A stretch of 64,000 nucleotides of DNA, from positions 1 to 64,000 of the forward strand of contig JABCPU010000040.1 of NCBI GenBank assembly GCA_016800925.1, given 5' to 3'. Numbering within the stretch: the stretch's first letter is position 1; each line of letters opens with the position of its first letter. Shown here one piece after another: positions 1 through 11,400 of this stretch. A model generated the notes under the pieces. The model searched no databases. It was not told the DNA's origin and worked only from the letters and a program-made list of their open reading frames with translations. This DNA is from Suillus spraguei. Taxonomy: Eukaryota; Basidiomycota; Agaricomycetes; Boletales; Suillaceae. Both the position numbers and the translations under genes were made by a program.

Positions 1-135
1 ACCTATACCACACGAGAGATACACACATACATACAATAGTTAAATGGAAGTGAGCCCCCCAAGTATAGGGCTAAGTCCAACATAGGGTCATAGACCCTGA
101 AGGACAATAAACTTGATTTTTTTTTATATAAAAAA
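1..135 (+). mobile_element. possible 3' tail of a LINE
   Basis: The stretch ends in a GGACAATAAAC motif followed by a T/A-rich tail (about 105-137). The same GGACAATAAAC motif stands just before the A-rich tail of the well-defined LINE at 59.25 kb, preceded in both by a CATAGRSCCTG-like sequence. I infer a 5'-truncated relative of that LINE, cut by the window edge. No coding sequence is left. Confidence 0.35.
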
Positions 136-179
136 GGTATTCCGATAGAAAAAGGATTGTAGGTCTCAAACTTTGCCCA

Positions 180-369
180 GTCCAAGAGAAACAGATTTTG
201 GTTGTGTTGCAGCAACCACTTGGCTAAGATAAGTTATGGTGCACTTGTTGGTGCACTTATAAAGAAACCTTCAATGAGTGAATGTCAAAAACCTCGTCAG
301 CGGGTTTCGGACGTGCATGGTCCAGGTGAAACAGATTTTGATTCAGCTGTAGCAACCATCTGGCTAAGA
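180..369. repeat. two copies of a 50-bp direct repeat, 140 bp apart
   Basis: Positions 180-229 and 320-369 are the same about 50-bp sequence (GTCCArGyGAAACAGATTTTG ... GGCTAAGA) with a handful of mismatches. A second short repeat (GGAGTGATTCTGT) follows at about 381 and 430. There is no gene here. Confidence 0.6.
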
Positions 370-485
370 CCAGCTCCAATGGAGTGATTCTGTGTGATTA
401 TGTGAGTGGTAGTCAGAGTGAACAATTATGGAGTGATTCTGTATGTGATTATGAGACGATTCAAAACTTGAAAATCATGTGAAAA

Positions 486-1183
486 TTGCTGCTACCACTG
501 CATGCAATGCTGGAGCTGCAAGAACGGATTTTCAATGTGATTCTCGTTGGATTCATGAACTTATCTATGTATGCTAAGTACTACCCTACAGGTGAATATA
601 CCTGCAATTATTATATAAATTCTGTTTCAGGACACAGACTACTCAAGATGCCACAACGAATGCAAAGGCAAGTGCAAGTACAAAATCTAATTATGTTCAC
701 ATTGCAGGTAAAGAAAAAATCTGCCTGCATCACCAATGGAGGCTCGAAAGTCTTACAGGACATGAGTTCAACAGCTCAGATGGTGTTCTTAAGAATGGAG
801 ACTCGTCCTTTTCAGACTTGAACTCCAATACTAGTATGTCCATGAGTTCCGACTTGAGTTCCCCCACCACTGGCTCCTTGTCTTCTACCTCCGAGTCAGA
901 CACCAATAAACCTTAAGATGACTTGTCTGTATACTCAGATCCATACAGTTTGAGTACCGACTCAAGCACCAACTTGGACACAGAATCTGAATCTGCAGGA
1001 TCAAACCCTGACATCAGATGTCACAGCACTGACCAGGGACCAAGTCAAAGTATCTGTCCAGCTAACAGATACTTTGACTTGGTCCCTGGTCAGTGCTGCA
1101 TCTGCAAATCCAAAATCCAGAAACGAGCCTTTGAGGCCCTTCCTGGGAGTCATAGGCTAGAGTCGGCTCATGCACCTTTTTAG
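486..1183 (+). other. decayed Ser/Asp-rich reading frame, unrecognised
   Basis: I do not recognise a family. From about 780 to 1183 one frame reads as a serine/aspartate/threonine-rich peptide, interrupted by a TAA at about 915 and ending in a short Cys-containing stretch (CCICKSK). The 34-bp hairpin at 1024-1098 lies inside it. No ATG with convincing context is present. It looks like debris of a low-complexity protein or of a mobile element. The rest up to 1.5 kb shows nothing. Confidence 0.25.
1024..1098. repeat. perfect 34-bp inverted repeat (hairpin, 7-nt loop)
   Basis: Arm 1024-1057 is the exact reverse complement of arm 1065-1098; the loop is CCAGCTA at 1058-1064. A transcript would fold into a 34-bp perfect stem. 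A 7-bp TGACATC/GATGTCA repeat lies immediately upstream. Confidence 0.95.
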
Positions 1184-1529
1184 TCGTTATTGCGCTGAAG
1201 TCACCTCCCACAGTTCAAATCAAGCCTATGTTATCTTCAGCAATATACGAAAGATTATTATTGATTGAAACTTTCAGTTCTTCATTTCTCATGAGTTTAG
1301 AATGGTGAAATATGAGAACAAAACTCAAAAACTTGGTCATCCATATGTTTAAACCTGCCGATGCAACAGATACAGATTCAGGTCAGAAAAAGGTAAAATG
1401 TACACCTGATAATGACTTGTGCAAATGAAACATAAGCGTGTTTCATTCTTCAAAGGCCATACCTTCTTTTGAATTCATGTTTTCTGCCTAACAACCATTT
1501 GGAATGAGATGGCGAGTAGGAGTCAAGTT

Positions 1530-2838
1530 TGCACTCACAACAGGTATGGATAGGAGGTCTTCTATGCCAGCTATTTTGAGAATGGATTGAACACATAAAG
1601 GTTTTCATCATCACAAGTTGTAGATAGCAGTTTTCCATCAGCAGAAAAGGCCACACACACGACATGGCTATCGTGTTGTAGAGGTGGTCTGACTTGGAAA
1701 TTTGTATCTGAAGTGTTGTACAATCCCATGATGTAATCATAAGTAAGTTCTCCCTTGTGGCGGTGTCGAATATCCTAATTGAGCCATTCCTCAAGCCCAA
1801 TTTGAATTTGACTTGAGAGTAACCCACATCCCAGATTTTGATTCCACCTTCCTTATATCTATATACTCCTGTTGCAATCATATTGCATTGCGTGAGTAGC
1901 TCACCACATACACATGCTGGTACCCTATCTCTAATGGATTGGACGCTGTATCCACTGCTGTCAATATTCCACATTCTTGCTGTCCTGTGTTACAATCATA
2001 CGTGCCCCTATTCATTTTCTTACCTCATTTACGTGTATATTACATAACATGACTCTGACTCATATGCTCAACGCATCTGTACTATAGTTGCCTTCCTTCT
2101 TTGGATACGCACATACATTCTCACACCCTTCTTGGTCTGTGCGCACATATTGGCCTATTTAAGCACAGTGTACTTGTAGTAGATTCCCTACTTTAATCTT
2201 ACTGGGTTTTACCTGGAATCTCCTTCGCTTAGGTCTCCAACCTAAGTCGTCTTGAATCGCCTCTAAGTCTAAGCACTCCTTAGCCTTAGTCTCTATTCTT
2301 GCGGATACCTCTTAGACTTATCTTTGAGGCTGAACCCTTGATCGTACTCGGAACGCGTTCCTTGTACTTTCACCTTGTTCTCTTTTGGACATTGTAAGAA
2401 CTCCCAGCAGACCGCCTGTGTCTTTTCACTGTCGCTGGTGACGCCACCCCAGTTCGTAACATCCTGTCCCATGATCCACTCACCACTCACTCACCATCTG
2501 GATTCCAGCATACTGACTTTACAGAATCAGGAAGCCCTTTCCATTTGATGATAACCTTTCCCATCTTGACATCCCACGACCTCACTATTCCATCCTGGCT
2601 TCCACTTACCATTCTGAGACAATGACATGATCCTGACTGCTACCTCATCCTCATCATCTCACCTCTCATTACCTATCTGTGCGTCTCCAGGTCCCATAGT
2701 CAAAGTGAGTTGTCATTCCAACATGTAATGATGTGCTGCCCACTGAAGTGTGCAACACATTCTATTCGCCCAGTATGCCTTCACATGTTTGTGGAGCTAC
2801 TACTGATGTAACTTTTATTTTAGCAGCAGGAGAAGCAT
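1530..2838 (-). pseudogene. WD40-repeat gene, broken by a solo LTR
   Basis: The minus strand carries the N-terminal WD40 repeat at about 2700-2838 (a GRIECVAHFSGQHIIT-like strand and SLWLWDLET) and the C-terminal repeats at 1530-1980 (IKIWD, IRIFDTAT, MITSWD, AFSADGKLLSTTCDDEN). These match, in order, the repeats of the intact WD40 gene at 62.4 kb. Several frameshifts and stops interrupt the frame. A 474-bp solo LTR with a TCCTG duplication splits the gene at 1988-2461. It is a dead paralogue in opposite orientation to the intact copy. Confidence 0.75.
1988..2461. mobile_element. solo LTR, 474 bp, TSD TCCTG
   Basis: The element begins TGTTAC and ends GTAACA, the TG...CA ends of an LTR with a 6-bp terminal inverted repeat. 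It is flanked by TCCTG at 1983-1987 and 2462-2466. A second copy, alignable along its whole length, lies at 56.5 kb and is also 474 bp once a nested insertion is removed. A TATTTAAG TATA-like box lies at about 2156. No gag/pol sequence is adjacent, so it is a recombined solo LTR. It sits inside the WD40 pseudogene. Confidence 0.9.
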
Positions 2839-3025
2839 AGTGGAGTATGTCATGTCATCTGGGTCTTTTTTGGAAGCAAAATAAATGTTACATTCAGGAT
2901 CCACCATGGGTTATATCTATCTGGATGACGGATAACTTAACTAAATGGTGTATCATAGTTTCAGGTTTGTATGTAGTGATGTCTGTGAAAAAAGGAAAAA
3001 AATTATGTAATCTGGTCTGTCGATA

Positions 3026-3833
3026 TTAAGGTAGACGTCATGCAGATTCTACAAACATCACATGACAAATCATGACATTTGCATGATAAAATACAAAAAT
3101 AGGTTAACAATTCAATGAGGAAATGAGAAAAAAATCTGTAATGTGAAAGTGTAGATAATAGCCTAATGCACATAATGATATTTGTAGAATATGAAAAAGT
3201 GAAGCTTTATGTCAGTTAACTTCGGTTCTGTAGAATTTGCCTCCTAGCGGAGGTCAAAGCTTGTTGACTCTGGAGCAAGGTGGTGCCATGAAGCCGAGAT
3301 CCTCATACAGGCTCATGGTCATTGTGGCAAAAGTGTCATGCATAGGCCTTAATGCATGGTGGGCATCAAAAAGATAAAGAACAAGTCCTGGTACCTCAAA
3401 AACAAGGATGAAAATGTGAGTAACAGGTAAACTTCTAGAGCTAAACAAAAGCTCACCAGCATGTACTAGGCTCATGTCCGAATCAATTAAATTCTCTTGA
3501 CTAATCTTGCGCAGCTTCGCAAACAGATCTATGTTGGTTCATCAATGCATATCAGAAGGGACTCAATGGAGGCAGCATGAGCAATCAAAAAAATACCGGT
3601 GTGATGATTTGTCCAACAAGGTTCTCTAAGTCTTAATATTATAATGATATATACATTGCCATTTACACTAGTTCTCTACTACTGTACATGCACGTTTGTA
3701 AGTATACTGCATATACTTGAAGGTTGATGTCTGCCTCAGCTGGCTGGCATCCGTTCGGCATAATTGGCTTTGACCGCGTCACATCCTGTCACATCATGTG
3801 ATGTTCGTAGAATCCGCACGACGTCTACCTTAA
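3026..3833. mobile_element. TTAA-flanked element with about 36-bp TIRs
   Basis: TTAA at 3026-3029 is followed by GGTAGACGTC..., and the reverse complement of that sequence precedes TTAA at 3830-3833. The terminal inverted repeats are about 36 bp with three mismatches (at ATGCA versus GTGCG, and A/G in TTCTACRAACATC). A TTAA duplication is the hallmark of piggyBac-type insertion, so I infer a non-autonomous piggyBac-like element of 808 bp. A 73-codon minus-strand frame (3254-3475) is internal and unrecognised. Confidence 0.65.
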
Positions 3834-4149
3834 ATATCTGTGTTCGCAAGTACTGGATGACATCATAGCAGTGTGGCATGTGCGCGTTAACACCGCCCAC
3901 TTGTCCTTACGTTCCACAACCATCCAGCCGGCTTTCCATAGCAGAATAGATTAAAATATCCACCAGTCCATTCCATCTTTATACACTTCGCACTCTCCAT
4001 CAATAGACAGCTGGGTCCTTCCGCAACTAAGTCTTATCACATCGATTCAAATCTTCGTATGTCGTCCCTCCAGATAATTATCGCTCCGATGATCTTTAAC
4101 CACAACCTCGAACCTAGGTGGTACTTCCAGTTGGTTCATTGCATCTCAC
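3834..4149. other. upstream region of the NACHT gene
   Basis: No gene seen. This is 316 bases between the TTAA element and the NACHT start codon, with pyrimidine-rich tracts as expected of a fungal promoter. Confidence 0.4.
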
Positions 4150-7100
4150 ATGTCACAACCTTCGTCGATGAGTGATGATCAACGTCAGTACTTCCGTCTC
4201 TTATCTCTCGAATGCTCTCTAACCTCTTTGCCAGTTCTTGACGGAACCTGGGCAAGACTGTCCCAGGTCGCTGTCAAAGGTGCTCAATATAACTCTCCTG
4301 AACGTCATCCCCACCCAAAATGTTTGGAAGGAACCCGGGTGGATCTCCTCAAATACATCCACGAATGCCTGGACAACCCAGATCAAAATCAAATTATCTG
4401 GCTGCATGGCACGGCTGGTGTCGGAAAGTCTTCCGTTGCGTTTACAGTTGCTGAAAAGATGAGAAGTTTAAAAGTGACTGAAGAGACGAATGTCGAAAAG
4501 CGGCTCGGGGGCACATTCTTTTTCTCGCGCGAGAAAACAGAACGTCGCACGGCTAGTTATTTTTTTGCGACGCTTGTCTACCAACTTGCCACCAATTTTC
4601 CAAGCATCCGGAAGGGATGTGAACAGAGTTATCCGCGACAATCCCGCTCTACTAGATCCCAACACACCTCTCTGCGACCAGATGGAGGCTCTTTTTCTCA
4701 AACCTCTCCGGTGGCTTCGACCCAGATTGCGCGGGTGTCTGCCTTTGTCGTTTATTGTCGATGCCCTTGATGAATGCACGTCCGAACCCGAGCTTACCGA
4801 TCTCATCCTCTCCTTGCTCGGCTCTCCGTGATCCTGATCTGCCCGTTACCCACATTCTACTCACGAGTCGCTCGGAATCGCTATTTGCAAAGTCTTTCAG
4901 AACGAGAGGTGCGCCCGTTGGTGCGCGAGATACCTGTGAGAACTTCTGGGGAGGGTAACATCATCTCATTAGACGGCACAGACGTCGACAATGACATCTG
5001 CACGTTCTTGCAGTATTCCTTCAAAGAGCTGGGAAGTCGCCATCCCCATTTTCTCAGCCATCGAAGATGACCTTGAAAACTTGCGAGCCGAGCAGGCAGG
5101 CGTTTCATCGTGGCGTCTACGATGATGAATTTATTATTGATGATGAAGACAATGATCCCGCGATCGGGTGCAACTGATGCTCGAGCTGACGAGCGAGCTG
5201 CTACCAGGAACGGAGGTGTACAAGCTATACGACTGTATCCTCTCCACGTGTACTGACCCTAAGCGGGCATACCTGCACTTGTCCCTCGTCGCTGCCCTCA
5301 CAGACCCCTTACCCATCTCGCAAATCTCAACTCTTCTTGGCCCTGGTTTGGGCAGGGATGTACAGACAACGCTGACTCAACTACGGTCTTTCATGGATAT
5401 CCCTGCAGACAGCACTCTCCTCGTGAATATCTATCACTCGTCTATTCGCGACTATGTCTCTGACCCCTCAAACTGCGGCCTCCCTCAAGTACGCAATATC
5501 GCATCACCTCACTGCCTGCTCGCACGTTCCTCTCTCGCTTGATGAATGAGATTCCCGAAAGCACGGCTCTTGGAATGCACTTTCAGAACTGAAGAAGCAA
5601 AGCGAAGCTATGCAACCTGAGGATCCCCATAAGTTAAAAGACTCGTTAGCGTTCCTTGTTGAGCCTCTGGAGCCACTGTCAGCTATCATCTGTATGCTGT
5701 GGCTTCGAGGAGATCACACTTCAGACTTGCATCCTTGGCTAGGGACTGTGAGCGGGCGTGCATGGCTGCAGATACAGGCAGGGCGGAACTGGCTGCAGAC
5801 CCAAGGGGGACGAGACTGGTTGCAGATCCCGATAGGACAAGAATGGCTGGCCCACGAAGGACAAGAGTGGCTGCGGACCATGAAGGACAAGAGTGGCTGC
5901 GGACCCAGGGAGCACGAGAGTGGCTGCAGACCCAGGGAGCACGAGAGTGGCTGCAGACCAGGCAGGAAGAGAATGGCTGCAGATCCAGGCAGGACGAGGG
6001 TGGCTGCAGACCCAGGCAGGACGAGAGTGGCTGCGGACTGAGGGAGGAAGAAAGTGGCTGCAGACACTGGCAGGAAGAGAGTGGCTGCAGACACTGGAAG
6101 GAAGAGGGTGGCTGCAGACACTGAAAGGACAGTGGCTGTGGACTGAGGGAGAACGAAAGTGGCTGCAGACACTGGAAGGAAGGGAGTGGCTGCAGACTCC
6201 GGAAGGACGAGAGTGGCTGCAGACGCTGGCAGGACGGGAGTGGCTGCAAACACTGGCAGGACGAGAATGGGTGCAGACCCGGGCAGGACGAGAGTGGCTA
6301 CAGACTGAGGGAGGACAAAAGTGGCTGCAGACACTGGAAGGAAGAGAGTGGCTGCAGACACTGGAAGGAAGAGAGTGGCTGCAGACACCGGAAGGACGAG
6401 ACTGGCAGCAAGCCCAGGCAAGACGAGACTGGCTGCAGACCCAGCAGGATATGAGTGGCTGCAGACTCAGCAGGACGAGAGTGGCTGCAGACCAGGGCAG
6501 GACAAGATGGCAGCGAGGACAGTGGCTGCAGACCCGGGAGGCGAGAGTGGCTGCAGACCTGGGAGACAGAGTGGCTGCAGACCGGAGGACGAGAGGCCGT
6601 CAACGAGGAGGACGAGAGTGGCTGACGAGAGGGCAGATGGCTGCAGACCGGGAGGACGAGAGTGGCTGCAGACCGGGGAGGACAAGAGTGGCTGCAACTC
6701 AGAGAGGACGAGACTGGCTGCAGACCCAGGGAGGACGAGACTGGCTGCAGACCAGGAAGGACGAGACTGGCTGCGACCTGGCAGGACGAGCTGCAGACCC
6801 AGGAGACGAGATGGCTGCAGACCAAGACAGACTGGCGGGACCAAGGACGAGACTGGTGGCTGCAGACCCAGGAAGAAGATCCGAAGAATAGAATGCTGCA
6901 GACAGAAGTGCGAGAATCGCTGCTGATACAAGATCGCTGCAGTCCAAGCCTGGCTGCGAAGAGTGGACGAGACTGGCTGCAGACAGGAGGACGAGCTGGC
7001 TGCAGACACAGCAGGACGAGATGGTGCAACCCAGAGACGAGATGGCTGCAGACCCAGAGGACGAGTGGCTGCAGACGGGAGAAACTGGCTGCAGACAGAC

Positions 7101-7737
7101 AGGACGAGATGGCCACAGACCCAGAGGACGAACTGGCTGCAGACCCAGGAGGACGAGATGGCTGCAGACCCAGAAGGACGAGACTGGCTGCAGACTCCCA
7201 TGGTCAAGCGTGGCAGTCCACTCCTGCGGCCCCGTCTGGATGACAATAGAAGAATTCTGGAGGACATTAGAAGCAATCAACGAGTATATCATTACCAGCG
7301 ACCTGCCAGCTTTTCAATTGATCCAGCAGTTCAAGACCTTGCCAGATTTCTTGATGTTTCCGGTTTTCCTGGCATTAAGACACCAGCATCATTCCACCTC
7401 TGCGTTACCAGAAAGCCTTCTTCTGCCAGATAGGGAGATAATTCATGCTATGAATGCCTTTGAGAGTTTCGCAAACGAAGCACTGGAACGCAGTCGAACA
7501 GCTTCCGACGCTCTCAAATACGCCTGTCACAACTGGGCCGTACATCTCTCGCGTACCCCAAATCCATGGGATGACAGACTCAATTATATATTCCAAGCTT
7601 TTCGGAATAATCATATGATTCCCTGGCTGGAAATGGAGTGGTGCTTGAAGGGTCTGCGGTCTTGCCTTCTTATCTTATCTGAAGGGCAGAAAATTGTGAA
7701 GGTATGTGTTTCGACGATTCAAGGTACCCATGACTGA
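4150..7737 (+). pseudogene. NACHT-domain (NLR-like) NTPase, frameshifted
   Basis: This is a STAND-type NACHT ATPase, the family behind fungal NLR-like non-self recognition. The start at 4150 gives a frame whose residues 87-94 are a Walker A motif (GTAGVGKS). Walker B (FIVDALDE) follows at about 4751-4774 in another frame, then THILLTSRSES (sensor 1-like) and a winged-helix-like part (ELLPGTEVYKLYD ... YHSSIRDYVSD, 5180-5470). Frame changes near 4605, 4825, 4920 and 5080-5170 break the protein and do not look like introns. A 27-bp minisatellite is inserted at 5755-7197. The conserved C-terminal segment (ALKYACHNWAVHLSRTPNPWDDR, WCLKGLRSCLLILSEGQK) continues after it and stops at 7737. Family order and motifs are clear; loss of function is inferred. 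Confidence 0.85.
5755..7197. repeat. 27-bp-period minisatellite inside the NACHT pseudogene
   Basis: About 50 tandem units of the type GAxGGAmGAGAGTGGCTGCAGAC. GGCTGCAGAC recurs at 6161, 6188, 6215, 6242 and 6269, exactly 27 bases apart, so each unit codes for nine residues (GREWLQTLE-like). Before about 5990 and after about 6400 the spacing becomes irregular (24, 27, other), and the frame shifts. Almost every unit carries a CTGCAG palindrome. Long open frames on both strands here (for example 332 codons at 5893-6891) result from the repeat and are not genes. Confidence 0.95.
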
Positions 7738-8405
7738 TATCGCCTCATATTTCATGACATTTAGTCCATGACATGACGCCTTGGAAATTGGAATTCTCAT
7801 CTTCAGTCCAGACTCTTGAGCCGTCGACGTGCAGCCAGCACTCACAAATGTTAAACCTATTGGAGCAGTGGGACGTTCAAAAACCTGTTCGCACTAACAT
7901 AAAGGTTGCTCGTTGTCGTTTGATGACTAGACCATGTACTTTTGCATTTTGATCATGTTTTGCACATGAACATCAGTAAATCACCTATTACTCCCACACT
8001 TCCGAGTTAAGTAGTAACATATCGACAAGCATGTACATCAGACAAGTGAATCGTTTGTGAGGTGGTAGGGAATGTGCCAAGGGGGTTCTCGAATAACTCT
8101 GAGGGTGAGGTGATTAAGTATATGAAAAGATGCAATAATCGTGGAGTACAAGGTCTGATCAAGGCCGTTGTCGTCGAAGGGTGCAGGCAGTAATAAACAT
8201 AAATTAAGCGCTGACGTTCTTATATATCTACTAGCAGAGCTACATAAAAGACAGAATAGTTGAAGGTAGGCGTTCGCTTCGGGTTAGTATGATACAGGAT
8301 ATACACGGAGCGTTTCCAAGCTTCAAACAAAAGTGGCGAGGGTAACTCCACAGAAACCCAACGCAAACGAAAGCAACATAGATAATACCGAGGGCTCTAC
8401 CAATA
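7738..8405. other. intergenic, 3' side of two convergent genes
   Basis: No gene seen. The 668 bases lie between the end of the NACHT pseudogene and the stop of CTR9 on the other strand. Confidence 0.4.
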
Positions 8406-11400
8406 TCATGACATCTCCTCATCGTCCGTGTCCGAGATAATTTCCTTGCTTTTACTGGTGAACAAGAATTAGTAAGTATTCAAAAGAACTAGATGCCTCA
8501 CGTACTATTGCTTTTTGCGTGGTCCTCCGACAGCGTCCTGGTCCTCATCATCTCTGACGACTCGCTTTTTTGGGACACGCTGATTTGATGAGTTCAGTAC
8601 TTTGCAATCAAGCTAGATCAGAATACCATACCTTCTTTGCTGGTTTACTGTCAACCTCCTCGTCGCTGAAGAGCTGCTCGTTGTCGACATCCTGATCAAC
8701 AACTTTTTTGAGTTTGCCTCCGCTTCTCTTCTTCTTCTTGGGTTCTCCCTCATCTCCACTCTCCCCTTCAGCTTTGACCTTCTTAGCAGCTCTCTTGGAT
8801 TTCCGTTCACGCTCTTCCTCACTCTCCATCTGAACCTCCCTCGTCCATTCCTGAGCTTGTTCTCTCGCCTTACGACGCTCTTCTGCAAGCTTTTCCGCTT
8901 GCCGGCGGTGTTCCTCGATTTTCTCTTGCTGCAAAAGTACCTTAGAGATAGAACTTGAATGAAACTCAAATGCTCGTACCTCAAGAGCCTCCAACTTGTC
9001 CCTCTCCATCTGTCTCCTCAGCCTAGCGGCAACGAGTTTCGCCTGCGCTTCGGCTTCGAATTCTTTTTGTGTCGCTAGATGCTCGTCTCCTCTTCTTAGC
9101 ATACTTTCACCGTATTTCCTACGTTGATCTGCGATATCACGGCTGTATGGCACTACAGAGGCAGAGTCTGCGGCGAGAGAAGCAAATAATCTGACAATGC
9201 CCATTTAATTGAACCACGATACCGAATGAGATTATCTTACCGCTGCGCATGCCCAGCCTGCAATATTGCCCACTCTAGATCTTTCAGGGTACGCTTCGAC
9301 GGACTCAGGCCAAAGAGAAGCTCTGCAGCTTTTTGCTGAACCATCGCAATATTGTACAATATGGCCTTATCGCTAGGTTGTAAGTGGAGAGCCTGTCAAA
9401 AATTAGCCCTAACCGTAGTGAGAGACAGAGATTTAATCGTACCTTTTGTGCATATTTAAGTGCTGTGCTCATAGCAACAAATGATTGATCCTTGCTAGCC
9501 TTTGCATACCACGTTCGACACAAACATAGGAGTACAGAAACATTATGGCCGTTGTAAAATCGTATAGATGCCGTCTCATACTAGGACGTCCACATGTCAA
9601 TTCAACTGTAGAGTAATGAAATAGATCATGGAAGACTCACACTTTCAATGGCACGATCAAACTCATCTCGAGCATAATAGCAATGTCCCATGTTCAGGTA
9701 GACACTGCCGTCGTTGAGGGACTCCCTTATCTTGGCAAAAATATCGAGGGCGTCTCTTGCGTTCCTCATTCGCTTTTGTGGGTCGTCTCCACCAGAAGTA
9801 GCTGGACCGCCTCCGAAGGTCCCAAGTGCATCCTCTGCGGTTACAATGGCCAGTCCTTGAGCAGCAAAAGCACAGAGCGGGTCCAGGAGTAAGGCTTTAT
9901 CGTAGAACTCAGCAGAACGTTGGAAACCGCGTCTTCGCTCTTCCAACCCCTTCGGACTCGAGTCCCGACTTTCCCTGCTTTGGTGATATTGAATCCAGCC
10001 AGCGGCGCATAATGAATAGACGTCATGCTTGTCGTGATCCTTGAGGGTAGCAAAAACGAAATCTTTGGCAGGCTTCGGGAGATTGCTCTGGATAAGGAAG
10101 TAAGTGTAGAACGCGCGGAGATTGAGGTTGCTGTTTTGCGACGCCATGGCTTGTTTTAAGAGATCGTGAGCTTCGTTTGACTGATTGAGATCAGCTAGCA
10201 TCTGCGCTTGTCGAACCTTGGCTGAAGGACAATCAAACAGGGACGCAAGTGCTGCTGACCTGTACTCACCATCAACGTACTCCGGATGTCTGGCTAAGAG
10301 CTTGTCATATGCTTCCTTCGCCATTGAAATGTCGCCACTGTCCTCGTACACCCGTGCAAGGTTGTATAACATTGACGTTGACATCCCCTCTCCAGCATCC
10401 GGGCCCAGGCTAGCTGCTTTAGTGAGTGAATCTTCGTACAAGGCTCGTGCCTCTGCTAGGTTGCCTTCCATATGCTGCAGGGCGCCCATATTATTGAGCA
10501 ACCGTGGGTCAATCTGTTCGTTCGCTTCGCTAAGCCTCAGCGCTTCCTTAAGGGCCCGCGTTGTCCGGTCCAGACTCTCTTCTTGCCAAAGCCGTGCAAT
10601 TTCAATATGCATATCCAAGTCATCATTGATATAACTGGCTGTGTGCGGCGGCACATGACCATTGGATGAACGAGAGTCGTCTTGCTCGAGAGCTTTGATA
10701 GCACGGTCGAATAGTTCCCGGGCTTTAGCTTTTTCCTGAGCAAAGTCTGAGCTCGAAACACCTGGACGAGGATGTGCACGTAGGGAAGCAAGCATAACCA
10801 TTGCTTCAACGGAACGCTGAGGATTTGGAGGTTGCAGAAGAAGATCAAGGGTGTGTATCGCTGCAGCTATCTCATCTGAAACTAAGATGAGTTACCGTTT
10901 TCACTATTCTCGAGTCAGCCTACCATTTTGGATCTGCATTTGTGCCATGCCGATGGCGCCTAAAACGTGTTTTGGTTGACCATCTGTGGCTGTCGTGTAA
11001 TACTTGGTGGCTTCTTTGAGAGAGCCCTCTGCATGAAGCACCCGAGCAGCTCTGAGGTTTCCTTCTGTTAGCAAGGTGAGGGTATCAGCGAACTGAATAG
11101 TGCGTTCCGCAAGCTTCAAAGCCTAATGATGTAACGTGAAGTGCGCTCTCGAATGAAGACGAAGAATCACGTACTCGCTTATAGCTACCCTTCCTGAGGA
11201 ACAGTTCACATAGCGCATTGGCAGCGGCGGCGCTCTTTTGGTTGGCATTGAAAGCCTTCTCTATGAATTTTGTGCCAGAAAGGAACGCTTGCGCACGGTC
11301 TTTCTCGCTGAGATTTTCGGTTTTACTCGCGTTAATGGACTCGAGTCCTAGCAAAAGCTGGGCCGACCAATCTGTTGGATTCTATGGAATGTGTTTAGCT

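Noticed and set aside
5686..7292. Long open frames of 140-330 codons on both strands across 5.7-7.3 kb.
   Set aside because: They result from the 27-bp repeat, whose length is a multiple of three, so any frame without a stop in one unit stays open. The repeat is also not a CRISPR array: there are no unique spacers, and the organism is eukaryotic.
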